In this document: in pieces, positions 20,001 through 30,599 of the stretch
Layout of the letters: each line of letters begins with the position of its first letter
Position numbering within the stretch: position 1 is the stretch's first letter
Origin: Engelhardtia mirabilis
GTDB lineage: Bacteria > Planctomycetota > UBA1135 > GCA-002686595
DNA: 64,000 nucleotides
Assembly: GCA_007751255.1 (NCBI GenBank)
Contig: CP036296.1
Span: 3,596,001 to 3,660,000 of the forward strand
Direction: 5' to 3'
Notes under the pieces: generated by a model
Databases searched by the model: none
What the model was told of the DNA's origin: nothing
The model's input: only the letters and a program-made list of their open reading frames with translations
Translations under genes and position numbers: made by a program

Positions 20001-21034
20001 TAGCCCTCGAGGCGGGCCGGGTGCAGCTGACCGACCTCAGTGGCGAGGCGGGTGCGGCGCCCTTGCACCTGAGCGGGTCGGTGACCCTGGCTGCCGACCC
20101 CGTCCTCGACCTGACCCTCGCGGGCGAGAACCTGCTGCTCCTGCGCCAGCCGGACCTGACCGTGCGGGCCGACGTGGACCTGGAGCTGACCGGGCCCCTG
20201 TCCGGCGCCCTGCTGAGCGGCTCGACGCTCCTTCGCAACTCGCGCTACACCCGCGATGTGGACTTCTTCGGGATCCGCGGCGGCGCGTCGCGGCCCAGCG
20301 TCGGTGGCCGCGGGTTCGAGCTGTTCCGACTGCGTCAGCCGCCCCTGTCGAACCTGCGCTTCGACGTCGCCGTGAGTGGCGCTCCCGGCGAGCCCTTCGT
20401 GGTCCAGACCAACGTGGTGCGTGGAACCCTGCGGCCGGACCTGCGCCTGCAGGGCAGGGGCGAGGCACCGCAGTTGGTTGGCAACGTCTACGTGGATCCG
20501 ACCCGCGTGACCCTGCCGTCCACCAAGCTGCGCACGACCGGGGGCACCATCCGGTTCGATCCGGCGAACCCCTTCGTGCCCCAGATCGACCTGCGCGGGC
20601 AGACGCGCATGCGCGGTTACGACCTGTCCGTCGCGGTCACCGGCGACTACGACTCACCCGAGATCGTGGTCTCCACCGTGCCCCCCATGTCGGACCGCGA
20701 CGCCCTGCTGCTGCTCGCCACGGGCCAACTGCCCGAGGCCGCGTTGACGGCCAGCGGCGGGGTGCAAACGGCGCAGATGCTGGCGGTGTTCCTGGCCCAG
20801 GACATCGGTAGCCAGTTCTTCGGCGCTTCCTCGGAGGGCGACGACGGGCTGATGGATCGCTTCGAGGCCTACGTGGGACGCGACGTGAGCAAGAACGGCC
20901 TGGAGACGGTGGAGATGCGCTTCCGGTTGCTCGAGGACTGGTTGGTCGAGGGCGACAGCGTCTACCTCGCGGGTGAGCGCGATGCGTACGAAGACGTGAA
21001 CGGCGGCGTCCGCCTGGTGTTCCGATTCCGCTGA
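17081..21034 (+). CDS. tamB: TamB/AsmA-type inner-membrane-anchored bridge protein
   Basis: 1317 aa, GTG start. One transmembrane helix (residues ~18-40, 'LVRLALLAGLLGGVLYVARD') is followed by a very long beta-rich repetitive chain of the AsmA/TamB type. The C terminus has the TamB (DUF490) pattern: 'LRLQGRGEAPQLVGNVYVDP', 'GGTIRFDPANPFVPQIDL' and 'DALLLLATGQLP'. Such proteins span the periplasm and serve lipid transport or outer-membrane protein assembly. The next gene, a BamA/TamA homologue, overlaps it by 1 bp (TGATG), so the pair matches the classical TamA-TamB partnership. Confidence 0.9.
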   Translation: MEELDPPAPRRPFWRRRLVRLALLAGLLGGVLYVARDRLVWTPLARMGASWVASETGLELSFERLSARGVSRVELEGIELHDRTHSPPRVEGRLGRVELSLQPWALLRGDLKGLVEAVAEDGSVDINLPAFGGGDGEAAPLRPSDLPPVTLRQIDLTLTLEGDRRVEVDQLYARVGEQGVARHIELGAASLRVTAARAPLWSGADLALQAHWEPEELAVSSLAVAGLERELDLRLGFDAAGAPSRLLLQLPMQGGSLLARTALVDGAPAPIGCELSISSLRDLLEAELPWARALADLELALPAPLTGLDGALSFDGRVDPRSGDVDGKLTLAGLTHDAWPALELEGNSDLAFADYRLRLEGARLVPAEGTGIDIARLELDLAHASPLAILTSADGSARLSVQSDSELWSLPQLASVPHTAIEASAHTDMGRAGFSFEQLSLTITGAAFRLDSGELELVQAADGAAAWRHAFDGHLQIDDLAALVSQWGVEPPLGGSGSGRLSSAGIGLDLDALLDGSFDELDLSRWLPDAQQSPRAEFALRLRPTDGPGLSLDVLQAELTTDEDLASFAGSVTIPFDDPLSAQIDAMDGWARAAHLAHWSPNLPDFAAEVSVGGSGPLSAPKLRLGLGWRDPLRPESLSGDAIADWTGSELLIEQAGVRVEGARVEAAGSLTPTAGGGFDAQVVTLRFSTDVGAMALTAPAALRLTAGGELELEPFALSGSAGELTVERSDVGDWLATLEGVPVGDLATPWLPHGLQLGILDGSIELRGDSDHRTLAGDLTLGAPRWRGNLPDRGGVPEAAELAATLVEARFALEVEAGQGPSGTVELALDGLGSAGIWPGVTSVGTGGSAHLALALSEGGDLRTDLTIALDDRADLTITGGATLIEDSSGWPDPTQIGATELDLTGHGRLATLGALSGRIPGLRVVEGAFDFADLTVAGTLAAPEVEFHGELIDGQLRFDNGLPPIRGLAGPVALEAGRVQLTDLSGEAGAAPLHLSGSVTLAADPVLDLTLAGENLLLLRQPDLTVRADVDLELTGPLSGALLSGSTLLRNSRYTRDVDFFGIRGGASRPSVGGRGFELFRLRQPPLSNLRFDVAVSGAPGEPFVVQTNVVRGTLRPDLRLQGRGEAPQLVGNVYVDPTRVTLPSTKLRTTGGTIRFDPANPFVPQIDLRGQTRMRGYDLSVAVTGDYDSPEIVVSTVPPMSDRDALLLLATGQLPEAALTASGGVQTAQMLAVFLAQDIGSQFFGASSEGDDGLMDRFEAYVGRDVSKNGLETVEMRFRLLEDWLVEGDSVYLAGERDAYEDVNGGVRLVFRFR

Positions 21035-23088
21035 TGTCGCGTCCCACGATCCACCTCCTGGGTGCCGCGCTCCTCGCGCTGCTGCTGGCCGGCTGCGTCG
21101 CGACGGCCGTCGACGACCAGGTGCCCCTGGCGCGCCCCGTCGAGTTCGTCGGTGATCCCGACGCCGATCGGACCGCGCTCGCGGAACTGGTCTCGCCCTG
21201 GATCGCCGACTACGTCGCCACCGAGGGCGCCGACGCCTACCTCGACGACGCGGCCTACGAGCTGCGCACCCGCTACCTCGACAACGGGCACCCCTTCGCC
21301 CAGGTCAGCTACGAGGTGGCGGGCCCCGACGCCCCGATCCGCTTCACCCTGGAGCCGGGCCCCATCGTCGTCCTCGGCGAGCTGACCATCCTGGGTGCCG
21401 ACTGGCTGGGCCTGGACTACTCGTCGAACTTCTTCCTCTTCCCCAAGCGCTCGATCGGCGGCAGCAACCTGGCGGTGTTCACCGACCGCGCCCTGCGCGA
21501 CGGCATGGACGCCCTCGACGCGGCCTACTTCGAGGCCGGCTTCCTCGACGTCCAGATCCAGGAGACCCGCGTCGACGTGGACCGCGACGCCGAGCGCGCC
21601 GAGGTCGTGGTGCAGGTCAGGGAGGGTCTGCGCTACAAGGTCGGTCGGCTCGAGCTGCAGGGGGAAACGGCGCTCGACCCCGAGGACCTCGAAGAGCTCC
21701 TGGGACCCTTCCGCGCGCGGAGCTACAACCCGCGCCTGCCCTACGACCTGCGCAACGACCTCTTGGAGCTCTACGGCAACCGCGGCCGGCCGGACGCGAC
21801 GATCGAGTTCCAGCGCACCGTGGACCGCGAGAGCGGAGTCGTCGACCTCGTCCTGCAGGTGCAGGCGGGACCAGAGGTCCACATTTCCGAGGTCCGCCTG
21901 GTCGGCAACACCGACACGCGCGACTCGTTCATCCTCGATCGCATGGAGCTCGAGGTCGGCGATCGATACTCCCGATCGGACGCGCGCAAGAGCTTCGAGC
22001 GGATCTACCGCACCGGCCTGTTCGATCGCGTAGCGGTGCAGTTGGTCAAAGAGGAGGGCGAGCAGCGGGCCCTGGTCGTCGAGGTTGAGGAGCGCCCCTC
22101 CCAGGAGGTGTTCCTGGAGCCGGGCTACGGCGCCTACGAGTTGTTCCGCATCAAGACCGGCTATCGCGAGCAGAACCTGTTCGGGACAGGCCGGCAGCTG
22201 AGGATCGAGGGTGCCCTGGCCGTGCGTGTGCGCGGCGCGGAGATCGGCATCACCGACCCCGACTTCTTCAACCGCGACCTGACCGCCGACCTCTCGCTGA
22301 CCTACGACGAGCGCGCCTTCCCCTCCTTCACGCGCGCTGAGACCAGTACGGAGTTCTCCCTACGCTGGCCCTGGTCGACCCACCTGGAGGGCCAGGTCAG
22401 CTACCAGTTCCGCGCCACGACGATCTTCGACGTCGACGTGGTCGACGTCGAGCTCCCCGACGCAGGCGACAACGTCGACATCTCGTCGATCTCGTTCACG
22501 CCGCTCTACGACAGCCGCGACCGGCTGTTCGTGCCCCAGGCGGGCCAGGCCTCGAGCCTGAAGGTGGAGTGGGCCTCGCCCATCCTCGGTTCCGAGCTGG
22601 AGTTCACGCGCACCACGCTCAAGGCTGCGCGCTACATCTCCTTCGACGAGGAGGGCAACACCGTGCTCGCCATGGGCGCCGAGGTCGGAGCGATCTTCCC
22701 CTCCGGCGACACCGACTCGATCCCACTCCAGGAGCGCTACTTCACTGGCGGAGCCAAGTCCGTGCGCGCCTTCAAGCAGTACGAGCTCGGCCCTGTCGAC
22801 GACAACGGCGAGCAGATCGGCGGCGAGGCCTACAGCCTGGGCACGATCGAGCTGCGACAGAACCTGGGGCCGAGTCGACTCCAGGGCGCCCTGTTCAGCG
22901 ACTACGGCAACGTGCTGCTGAACGCCGAGGAGCTGCTCGAGCTCAAGGACTACGAGGGCGGCTTCGGTTTCGGCCTGCGCTACGTGCTCCCCGTCGGGCC
23001 GATCCGCCTCGACGTCGCGTTCAATCCGGCGCCCAAGTCCGGCCAGGACGACTACGTCATCCACCTGGCCGTGGGCATGCCCTTCTGA
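21034..23088 (+). CDS. BamA/TamA-family outer-membrane translocase with POTRA domains
   Basis: 684 aa. The export signal ends in a lipobox 'LLAGC', unusual for this family. About four POTRA-like domains occupy residues ~50-350 (for example 'GPIVVLGELTILGADWL', 'YKVGRLELQGETALDPEDL', 'VHISEVRLVGNTDTRDSFI'). A 16-stranded barrel follows ('FLEPGYGAYELFRIKTGYRE') and the chain ends 'HLAVGMPF'. The lid-loop VRGF motif is present as 'FTGGAKSVRAF', with Ala for Gly. It is translationally coupled to the tamB-like gene. Its role is insertion of outer-membrane proteins or partnership with TamB. Confidence 0.9.
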   Translation: MSRPTIHLLGAALLALLLAGCVATAVDDQVPLARPVEFVGDPDADRTALAELVSPWIADYVATEGADAYLDDAAYELRTRYLDNGHPFAQVSYEVAGPDAPIRFTLEPGPIVVLGELTILGADWLGLDYSSNFFLFPKRSIGGSNLAVFTDRALRDGMDALDAAYFEAGFLDVQIQETRVDVDRDAERAEVVVQVREGLRYKVGRLELQGETALDPEDLEELLGPFRARSYNPRLPYDLRNDLLELYGNRGRPDATIEFQRTVDRESGVVDLVLQVQAGPEVHISEVRLVGNTDTRDSFILDRMELEVGDRYSRSDARKSFERIYRTGLFDRVAVQLVKEEGEQRALVVEVEERPSQEVFLEPGYGAYELFRIKTGYREQNLFGTGRQLRIEGALAVRVRGAEIGITDPDFFNRDLTADLSLTYDERAFPSFTRAETSTEFSLRWPWSTHLEGQVSYQFRATTIFDVDVVDVELPDAGDNVDISSISFTPLYDSRDRLFVPQAGQASSLKVEWASPILGSELEFTRTTLKAARYISFDEEGNTVLAMGAEVGAIFPSGDTDSIPLQERYFTGGAKSVRAFKQYELGPVDDNGEQIGGEAYSLGTIELRQNLGPSRLQGALFSDYGNVLLNAEELLELKDYEGGFGFGLRYVLPVGPIRLDVAFNPAPKSGQDDYVIHLAVGMPF

Positions 23089-23107
23089 GCAGCCGCGGCG
23101 TTGCCGC

Positions 23108-23314
23108 TCAGCCCTTGCGGAAGATCTTCAGGCCCATGGGCAGGCCGGCCAGGAGGCCCAGGAAGGCGGACAGGCCGATCAACGCCGCCTTCGACATGGT
23201 CACGTTCCAGAACAGCAGATCGACCGTGATCGGGTTCAGGTTCTGGAAGATGACGATCACGAGCAGCAGCGCCGCGGCCGAAGGCAAGGCGACACGGGGA
23301 CTGGGGATCTTCAC
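23108..23314 (-). CDS. Small LapA-like (DUF1049) membrane protein
   Basis: 68 aa with two hydrophobic segments. The first is 'ALPSAAALLLVIVIFQNLNP', where 'FQN...V.v.fl' is the DUF1049/LapA signature. The second is 'AALIGLSAFLGLLAGLPMG'. These small inner-membrane proteins are linked to lipopolysaccharide assembly in proteobacteria; a like role here is inference. It lies 12 bp downstream of thiC on the same strand and converges with the BamA-type gene. Confidence 0.75.
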   Translation of the reverse strand: MKIPSPRVALPSAAALLLVIVIFQNLNPITVDLLFWNVTMSKAALIGLSAFLGLLAGLPMGLKIFRKG

Positions 23315-23326
23315 GCGCAGCCTTTC

Positions 23327-25066
<1,740 letters not shown>

Positions 25067-25146
25067 TCAGGTCGCCGCCCGCGCGCGCGACAACGGTACC
25101 CGAGCAGGTCGGCGAGTCCTCGCTCCCGGGACTGAATCTCGCGAGA

Positions 25147-25545
25147 TCAGTAGTTGTCGACGTCCTCGCCTAGGAAGTACTCCTCGAGCTCCTCGTCGAG
25201 GTCTTCGTCCTCGTCCTCGTCGTCGTCATCGTCATCGTCGTCATCCATGTCCTCGTCGCCCTCCTCCTCGTCATCCGAGGCGGGGACTTCGAGCAGGTCG
25301 CGATCGTCATCGCGATCATCGTCGCGATCGCCCTCGTCATCGAGGCCGCTGACCGACCCGTGGGCCCGGGGATCCTCACCGTCGGGATCCTCATCGTCGG
25401 AATCATCGCCGTCGGGGTCGTCGTCAAGCGTGCCGTCGTCGTCGAGCAGGTCGAATTCGGCCTCTCGATCGGTCTGCGCGCTCAGATGGTCGGAAGCGTC
25501 CCTCGACCCGGGCTCGCCGGGCGTCAACGGATCGTCGAGTGTCAT
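25147..25545 (-). CDS. Extremely acidic low-complexity protein
   Basis: 132 aa dominated by Asp and Glu, with runs such as 'MDDDDDDDDDEDEDEDLDEE', and ending 'EEYFLGEDVDNY'. The coding strand is a purine-rich GAC/GAG repeat and its complement is a TCG/TCC tract. No signal peptide is visible. The conserved-looking C terminus after the acidic run suggests selection at the protein level. Polyacidic proteins can bind cations or basic partners, but no function is assigned. An in-frame ATG 66 bp upstream is an alternative start. Confidence 0.5.
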   Translation of the reverse strand: MTLDDPLTPGEPGSRDASDHLSAQTDREAEFDLLDDDGTLDDDPDGDDSDDEDPDGEDPRAHGSVSGLDDEGDRDDDRDDDRDLLEVPASDDEEEGDEDMDDDDDDDDDEDEDEDLDEELEEYFLGEDVDNY

Positions 25546-25676
25546 GGCTGTCGGGAGGGCAGGACCCGCCGTCGACGGGGCCGCTCCCTCGCGGCCCCCG
25601 TCGCCCGGCATCAGCGGACATTTCTCCAGCCGAGCGCGCCCAGAGCCAAGCAAAAAAGTGCGGTCGGTGACCTCAC

Positions 25677-26132
25677 TCAGAGGTCGACTGCAAGGCTCCC
25701 CTCGCGACCGTCCGGAAGGCGGACCCCCACCGTGACCGGGCCACGCCGGAATTCGGGCAACCAGACCGTGATCAGGCCCCCACTCCGGACCATGACTCCA
25801 TCCACCTCGACTCCGTCGATGGAGACCCAGGGCCCCCTCGAGGCGCCGTAGAAACCCGAGCCCGTGAGGTCCAGTCGGCGGTCGACCCGCTGGCCGGCGT
25901 CCGGCCCACGCAGCATCTCGAAGGGCTCCACCGCCACCACCTGCGCGCCGGTCAAGGCGAAGGGCTCGCGCCCCAGGTCGACCTCCGCGGGGAGTTGGCT
26001 CGCGCCCGGTCGCGGGTCGGCCACGGTGGGCCGCTCGGGACCACGCATCCCCGCGCGCGCCCACATCACGCCGGCCGTACCGGCGACGGCCAACAGCGCC
26101 AGGAGCGCGACGATCGGGAGGTACTTGCTCAT
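25677..26132 (-). CDS. Membrane-anchored IPT/TIG-like protein
   Basis: 151 aa. The N-terminal helix 'IVALLALLAVAGTAGVMW' anchors a beta-rich domain. The domain (residues ~60-150) has an IPT/TIG look: 'VEPFEMLRGPDAG', 'LDLTGSGFYGASRGPWVSI', 'ITVWLPEFRRGPVTVGVRLP'. Its ATG overlaps the stop of the upstream alpha/beta hydrolase gene (ATGA), so the two are coupled and may act on the same envelope substrate. Assignment of the domain is by eye. Confidence 0.6.
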   Translation of the reverse strand: MSKYLPIVALLALLAVAGTAGVMWARAGMRGPERPTVADPRPGASQLPAEVDLGREPFALTGAQVVAVEPFEMLRGPDAGQRVDRRLDLTGSGFYGASRGPWVSIDGVEVDGVMVRSGGLITVWLPEFRRGPVTVGVRLPDGREGSLAVDL

Positions 26133-27748
26133 CGGGTGAACTCCACGCGGTCGAAGGCGACCTCGCCGCTGGCGGTGCGGTCGGCGATCCAGCCCGCGAA
26201 CTTCAAACGGTCGAGGTCCAGCCGTGGATTGGCTTCGACGAAGGCTGCCAGGGGCAGCCGCGTGGTGCGTAGCACGGACTTCTTGGGGAAGGTCTGGAAG
26301 AAGCTCCCCTGGTGGGAAGGCGGGTACGGAATGTCGCCGTAGGCCGACAGGGGCACGGTGGCGAGGTCTCCATCCATGTCGATCAAGCCGATCGAGAGGT
26401 CCTGGGACAGCCCCACCGGATTGAGGTGGGCGTCGATGCGCTGGGCGAACTGGATCGAGAGGAACTCCCACCGCGTGGCGTCGAAGTCCGGCGGCGTGGC
26501 GGCGAACCAAGTGCCCTCACGCTGGTTCCAGCCGGCGACCGCGCCCGTGGTGCCGTGGTAATAGGTGTAGGGCACTTGATCGAGCGAGGCCTCGAACAGG
26601 AAGGCGAAGGCGCGGTGCACGGCGCTGGTCCCGCTGCTCGTGCGCCACGGATCGCTGCCCGCCTCGAAGTCGTCCAGTTGGAAGCGGTCGGGATCCCGAT
26701 ACAGCGGGAGGATCGTCGCCTGACCCGTGACCGGCGCCATCTCCGGTCCGTCCGCGAAGACCGCCGAGGACTCGGGCACCGGCGCCAGCCTGCGCGCCAT
26801 GAAGCCGGCCAGGTACCCCATCGCGATCTCGTGGTGCAACTCGCGCGAGATGTCCGCTTGGTTCTCGCAGCTGCACGTGATCGACTCGGTGAACCAGAAG
26901 TGGTTCGCACCGTGGATGTACTCGAAGCTGCGGTCCTGCGAGAGGGCGCGGTCGTGCAGGTAGATCGGCCAGCCGTTGTCGACGTCGCCGTCCTTGGAGC
27001 CATAGAGCCCCATGAAGGGCAGGTCCGGGGGCAGTTGGAGCTGCTCGAAGTCCGTGGGGGCGATGGTGCCGACGGCGAGGATCGGCAGACCGTCCAGGCC
27101 GTGCAGGGCTTCGATGGCTGCCGCCACGGCGCCCTCGCCCCCGCGCGAGTGCCCCATGAAGCCCAGGCGCGTGGGGTCGATCGCCCCGGCCAGCCCGGCG
27201 GGGGCGGTCCCTGGCTGGTTGGCCAGGTCCAAGGTCCGCACCAGGGTCTCGAGCATGATCTGGCCGCGCTGCTCGATCCCCGACTGGTAGGAACCGATCA
27301 CGCCGAGGTTGACCGAGGTCGCGACGATCCCGTGGGACGCCAGCCGGTCCATCAGGTAGCCCGCCTGGAGGTGGTTGGTCTGCCACACCCCGTCCAGGAA
27401 GTAGCGTCCGTGCCCGAACACGACCAGGGGGAAGCCGCCCGCCGCGGAGGTCGACGCGGCGGGGGGCAGGAGTCCGCCGGAGCCGTCCGAGGGATAGCTG
27501 ATGCGCCCGTAGTGGGTCACGTCCACCGGCGCTCCTCTGAACGGGTCGGTCACCTGCACGGTGCCGAAGTGCCAGTCGTAGTGGCCGGGTACGAATGGCC
27601 CCGGCTGGAGCTGGGGCAGCGTGTCCGCGGACTGCCTGCCCCCAGACGGAGCGCTCCCGGACAGAGCGCTCGCGGGCAGTGCCTGGGCACTTCCAGCGCA
27701 GAGCACGGCCACCAGAGGGACCACGGCGATCCGCAAGAACGAGAGCAT
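26129..27748 (-). CDS. Secreted alpha/beta hydrolase
   Basis: 539 aa with signal peptide (IAVVPLVAVLCAGSAQA). The alpha/beta hydrolase core is visible: oxyanion region 'FPLVVFGHGRYFLDG', nucleophile elbow 'LGFMGHSRGGEGAV' (Ser in GHSRGG), acid-strand region 'MGLYGSKDGDVDN' and a late 'YIHGANHFWF' for the His. The ~170-residue C-terminal beta-rich domain resembles a carbohydrate-binding jelly roll by composition only. It resembles PET-hydrolase/acetylhydrolase-like secreted esterases; substrate unknown. Coupled to the IPT-like gene downstream. Confidence 0.75.
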   Translation of the reverse strand: MLSFLRIAVVPLVAVLCAGSAQALPASALSGSAPSGGRQSADTLPQLQPGPFVPGHYDWHFGTVQVTDPFRGAPVDVTHYGRISYPSDGSGGLLPPAASTSAAGGFPLVVFGHGRYFLDGVWQTNHLQAGYLMDRLASHGIVATSVNLGVIGSYQSGIEQRGQIMLETLVRTLDLANQPGTAPAGLAGAIDPTRLGFMGHSRGGEGAVAAAIEALHGLDGLPILAVGTIAPTDFEQLQLPPDLPFMGLYGSKDGDVDNGWPIYLHDRALSQDRSFEYIHGANHFWFTESITCSCENQADISRELHHEIAMGYLAGFMARRLAPVPESSAVFADGPEMAPVTGQATILPLYRDPDRFQLDDFEAGSDPWRTSSGTSAVHRAFAFLFEASLDQVPYTYYHGTTGAVAGWNQREGTWFAATPPDFDATRWEFLSIQFAQRIDAHLNPVGLSQDLSIGLIDMDGDLATVPLSAYGDIPYPPSHQGSFFQTFPKKSVLRTTRLPLAAFVEANPRLDLDRLKFAGWIADRTASGEVAFDRVEFTR

Positions 27749-28084
27749 GGCGAGTGGGAGCTGGTGATGCGGAGGACGAATGTCTGCCGCGGCGATCGGG
27801 CGATTCTAGCAGCCCGAGAATTCTGCTCGCGGGTGGCGTCCGCCCGTGCCGCCCGCCCCTCAGAGACCCGACCGCCGGCGAACCGGACGAGATCCCGCTG
27901 GCTTCGCGCCGAGCCGGGCTTGGACTCCCAAGAAGCGGCCGCCGGAGGCGATTGACCCTGCTGACAGCTTGCCAACGCCTTCGCAATCTCTAGCCTCGGG
28001 GGCACTGACCTAGGGCTCCCCGGGAGGGACGGTCCAACGCGGCCCCCTCTAGGGCCTCCGTCCCGACCGCCAACCCCTCCACCG
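27749..28084. other. Intergenic region between alpha/beta hydrolase and glnN
   Basis: 336 bp between divergent genes. I see no convincing gene in it. It should hold promoters for both neighbours, and the stretch near 27960 ('TGACAGCTTGCC') has the look of a regulatory site, but no consensus promoter or NtrC/NtcA-type site is clear enough to call. Confidence 0.4.
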
Positions 28085-30277
28085 ATGCCCCTCACGCCCC
28101 GTCACGCTGCGCTTCAGTCGATCGCAGAGGGCCACCCCGCGCCCTCTGCGCCGGCCGCGATCTCCTCCGGACTTCCGGAGTACTTCGGCTCCAAGGTCTT
28201 CAACGACGCGGTCCAACGCCGCCGCCTGCCCAAGGCCGTCTACAAGGCCCTGCGGCGCACGCTGGAGATCGGCGCGCCCCTCGACGTCGAGCTGGCGGAC
28301 TCCATCGCCAGCGCCATGAAGGACTGGGCCCTCGAGCACGGGGCGACGCACTACACCCACTGGTTCCAGCCCATGCACGGGCTGACGGCCGAGAAGCACG
28401 ACGCCTTCCTGAGCCCGACGCTCGAGGGCGGCGCACTGCAGGAGTTCTCGGGCAAGGAGCTGATCCTCGGCGAGCCGGACGCGTCGTCCTTCCCCTCCGG
28501 CGGCGTCCGCAACACTTTCGAGGCGCGGGGCTACACCGGCTGGGACCCGGGTTCGCCGGCCTTCCTGCGTGAGACCGAGTTCGGCTCGACGCTGACCATC
28601 CCCACCGTCTTCGCGTCGTGGACCGGCGAGGCCCTCGACACCAAGACGCCGCTCTTGCGCTCCTGCGAGGCGCTCGATCGCCAGGCGCGGCGTCTGTTGA
28701 CGCACCTGGGCGGCGAGCCCGTCGCCAAGGTCAGCGCCACCGTCGGTCCCGAGCAGGAGTACTTCCTGGTCGATCGACGCCTGCACCGCCTGCGCCCGGA
28801 CCTGCACAGCTGCGGCCGCACGGTGCTCGGCGCGCGCCCGCCCAAGGGCCAGGAGCTGGAGGACCACTACTTCAGCCTGACGCCGCGGCGCATCCTGAAC
28901 TTCATGATGGACCTGGAGTTCACCCTCTGGGAGCTCGGCGTGCCGGTCAAGACGCGCCACACGGAGGTCGCGCCGCACCAGTTCGAGCTGGCGCCCTTCT
29001 ACGAGGCCGCGGCCCTGGCGACCGACCACAACATGCTGACGATGGAGGTCCTGCCGGACGTGGCCGCGCGCCACGGCCTCAAGACCCTGCTCCATGAGAA
29101 GCCCTTCGTGGGCGTCAACGGCAGCGGCAAGCACGTCAACTGGGCCATGGCGACCGACAGCGGCGACAACCTGTTGAAGCCCGGCAAGACGCCCCACGAG
29201 AACCTGCGCTTCATGACCGTCCTGGCGGCGGTCGTGCGCGGCGTCGACACCCAGCAGGAGCTGTTGCGGGCCACGATCGCCTCCGCCGGCAACGACCACC
29301 GCCTGGGCGCGAACGAGGCCCCGCCGGCGATCATCTCGGTCTTCCTCGGCGAGGAGCTGCAAGAGGTCGTCGACGCCCTGATCGAGGGTCGCGCGCCGAA
29401 GATCGGCGAGGGCCGCGGAAGCGAGCCCCTGAACCTCGGCGTCACCAGCCTGCCGCCCCTGCCGATCGACACCAGCGACCGCAACCGCACCTCGCCCTTC
29501 GCCTTCACCGGCTTCAAGTTCGAGTTCCGCGCCGCGGGTTCGGGCCAGTCGATCGCCTTCCCGGTGACGGTGATCAACACCATGGTCGCCGACTCGATGG
29601 ACTACCTCTCGGGCCTGATCGAGAGCCGCGGCGGCGACCCGGAGACCATCGCCAAGATCGTGCGCGAGACCCTCGCCGCCCACCAGCGCATCCTCTTCAG
29701 CGGTGACAACTACTCCGAGGAGTGGCGTCAGGAGGCGGCGAAGCGCGGTCTCGCGAACCACGACAACACCCCCGCCGCCCTGGCGATCCTGCAGAAGGAC
29801 GAGACCCTCGACCTGTTCGACCGCCACAACGTGATGACGCGGCGTGAGACCGCGTCGCGCGCGACGGTGCTCTACCAGGCCTACGCCGAGGGCGTCGTGG
29901 TCGAGGCCCTGACCCTGAACGAGCTGGCACGCACGTCGGTGCTGCCGGTGGCCCTGCGCTACCAGCGCGTCATCGCCGACGCCATCAAGTCCACCGCGGA
30001 GGCCGGTCACGGCATCCCGCTGGACGGCGAGCGCGCCCTCCTGGCCGAGGTCTCGAGCGAGATCCAGGGTCTGATGAAGACCACGGACGAGCTCGCTCGC
30101 GTGCACCACACGATCGAGTCCGGCAGCCACGAAGCCCCCGCCCTGGCTTCGGCCGTGCGCGGCAATCTGGTCCCCGCCATGGCCGCCGTGCGCGCCCACT
30201 GCGACAAGCTCGAGTCCCTGGTCGACGACGAGCTGTGGCCCCTGCCGAAGTACCGCGAGCTGCTGTTCGCGCACTGA
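28085..30277 (+). CDS. glnN: Glutamine synthetase type III
   Basis: 730 aa, the size of GSIII (GlnN), far longer than GSI. It ligates ammonia and glutamate with ATP. Signatures are the N-terminal 'FGSKVFNDAVQRRRLPK', the Mg/ATP-side 'VGPEQEYFLVD', 'HTEVAPHQFELAPFYE', 'VNGSGKHVNW' and 'AGNDHRLGANEAPPAI'. The C-terminal helical region typical of GSIII is present. GSIII is found in Bacteroidota, cyanobacteria, Planctomycetota and a few others. A strong hairpin terminator follows 68 bp after the stop. Confidence 0.96.
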   Translation: MPLTPRHAALQSIAEGHPAPSAPAAISSGLPEYFGSKVFNDAVQRRRLPKAVYKALRRTLEIGAPLDVELADSIASAMKDWALEHGATHYTHWFQPMHGLTAEKHDAFLSPTLEGGALQEFSGKELILGEPDASSFPSGGVRNTFEARGYTGWDPGSPAFLRETEFGSTLTIPTVFASWTGEALDTKTPLLRSCEALDRQARRLLTHLGGEPVAKVSATVGPEQEYFLVDRRLHRLRPDLHSCGRTVLGARPPKGQELEDHYFSLTPRRILNFMMDLEFTLWELGVPVKTRHTEVAPHQFELAPFYEAAALATDHNMLTMEVLPDVAARHGLKTLLHEKPFVGVNGSGKHVNWAMATDSGDNLLKPGKTPHENLRFMTVLAAVVRGVDTQQELLRATIASAGNDHRLGANEAPPAIISVFLGEELQEVVDALIEGRAPKIGEGRGSEPLNLGVTSLPPLPIDTSDRNRTSPFAFTGFKFEFRAAGSGQSIAFPVTVINTMVADSMDYLSGLIESRGGDPETIAKIVRETLAAHQRILFSGDNYSEEWRQEAAKRGLANHDNTPAALAILQKDETLDLFDRHNVMTRRETASRATVLYQAYAEGVVVEALTLNELARTSVLPVALRYQRVIADAIKSTAEAGHGIPLDGERALLAEVSSEIQGLMKTTDELARVHHTIESGSHEAPALASAVRGNLVPAMAAVRAHCDKLESLVDDELWPLPKYRELLFAH

Positions 30278-30345
30278 TCGACACCGACTGGCCGCCGGTG
30301 CCTGCAATGGCAGTTCCGCCGGCGGCTCCAGCGGTGGCTCTCACG

Positions 30346-30373
30346 GCCGGCGAATCCGACGGGATTCGCCGGC
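30346..30373 (+). terminator. glnN terminator hairpin
   Basis: Perfect 12-bp stem (GCCGGCGAATCC) closed by a 4-nt loop, 68 bp after the glnN stop. No T-tract follows. Confidence 0.75.
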
Positions 30374-30599
30374 TGTGTCCGTTCGGGCCGGATGTGCCCC
30401 TTTGGGCCGGCTGTGCCCCTTTGGGAGAGCAAACCGTTCGAGGGCATGGACCGTTAGGAGCGCCGGATCCACTCGGAGCGACGGTCACTGACGGGCCGCC
30501 CTGGCCTCGATCCCTCCCCAGCTCGAACTCCAGTTCCGAGTCGGACACTCCGACATCGAGCTGAACCAACTCCGCGCCGACGTGTGTGGCTCGAGGGAC

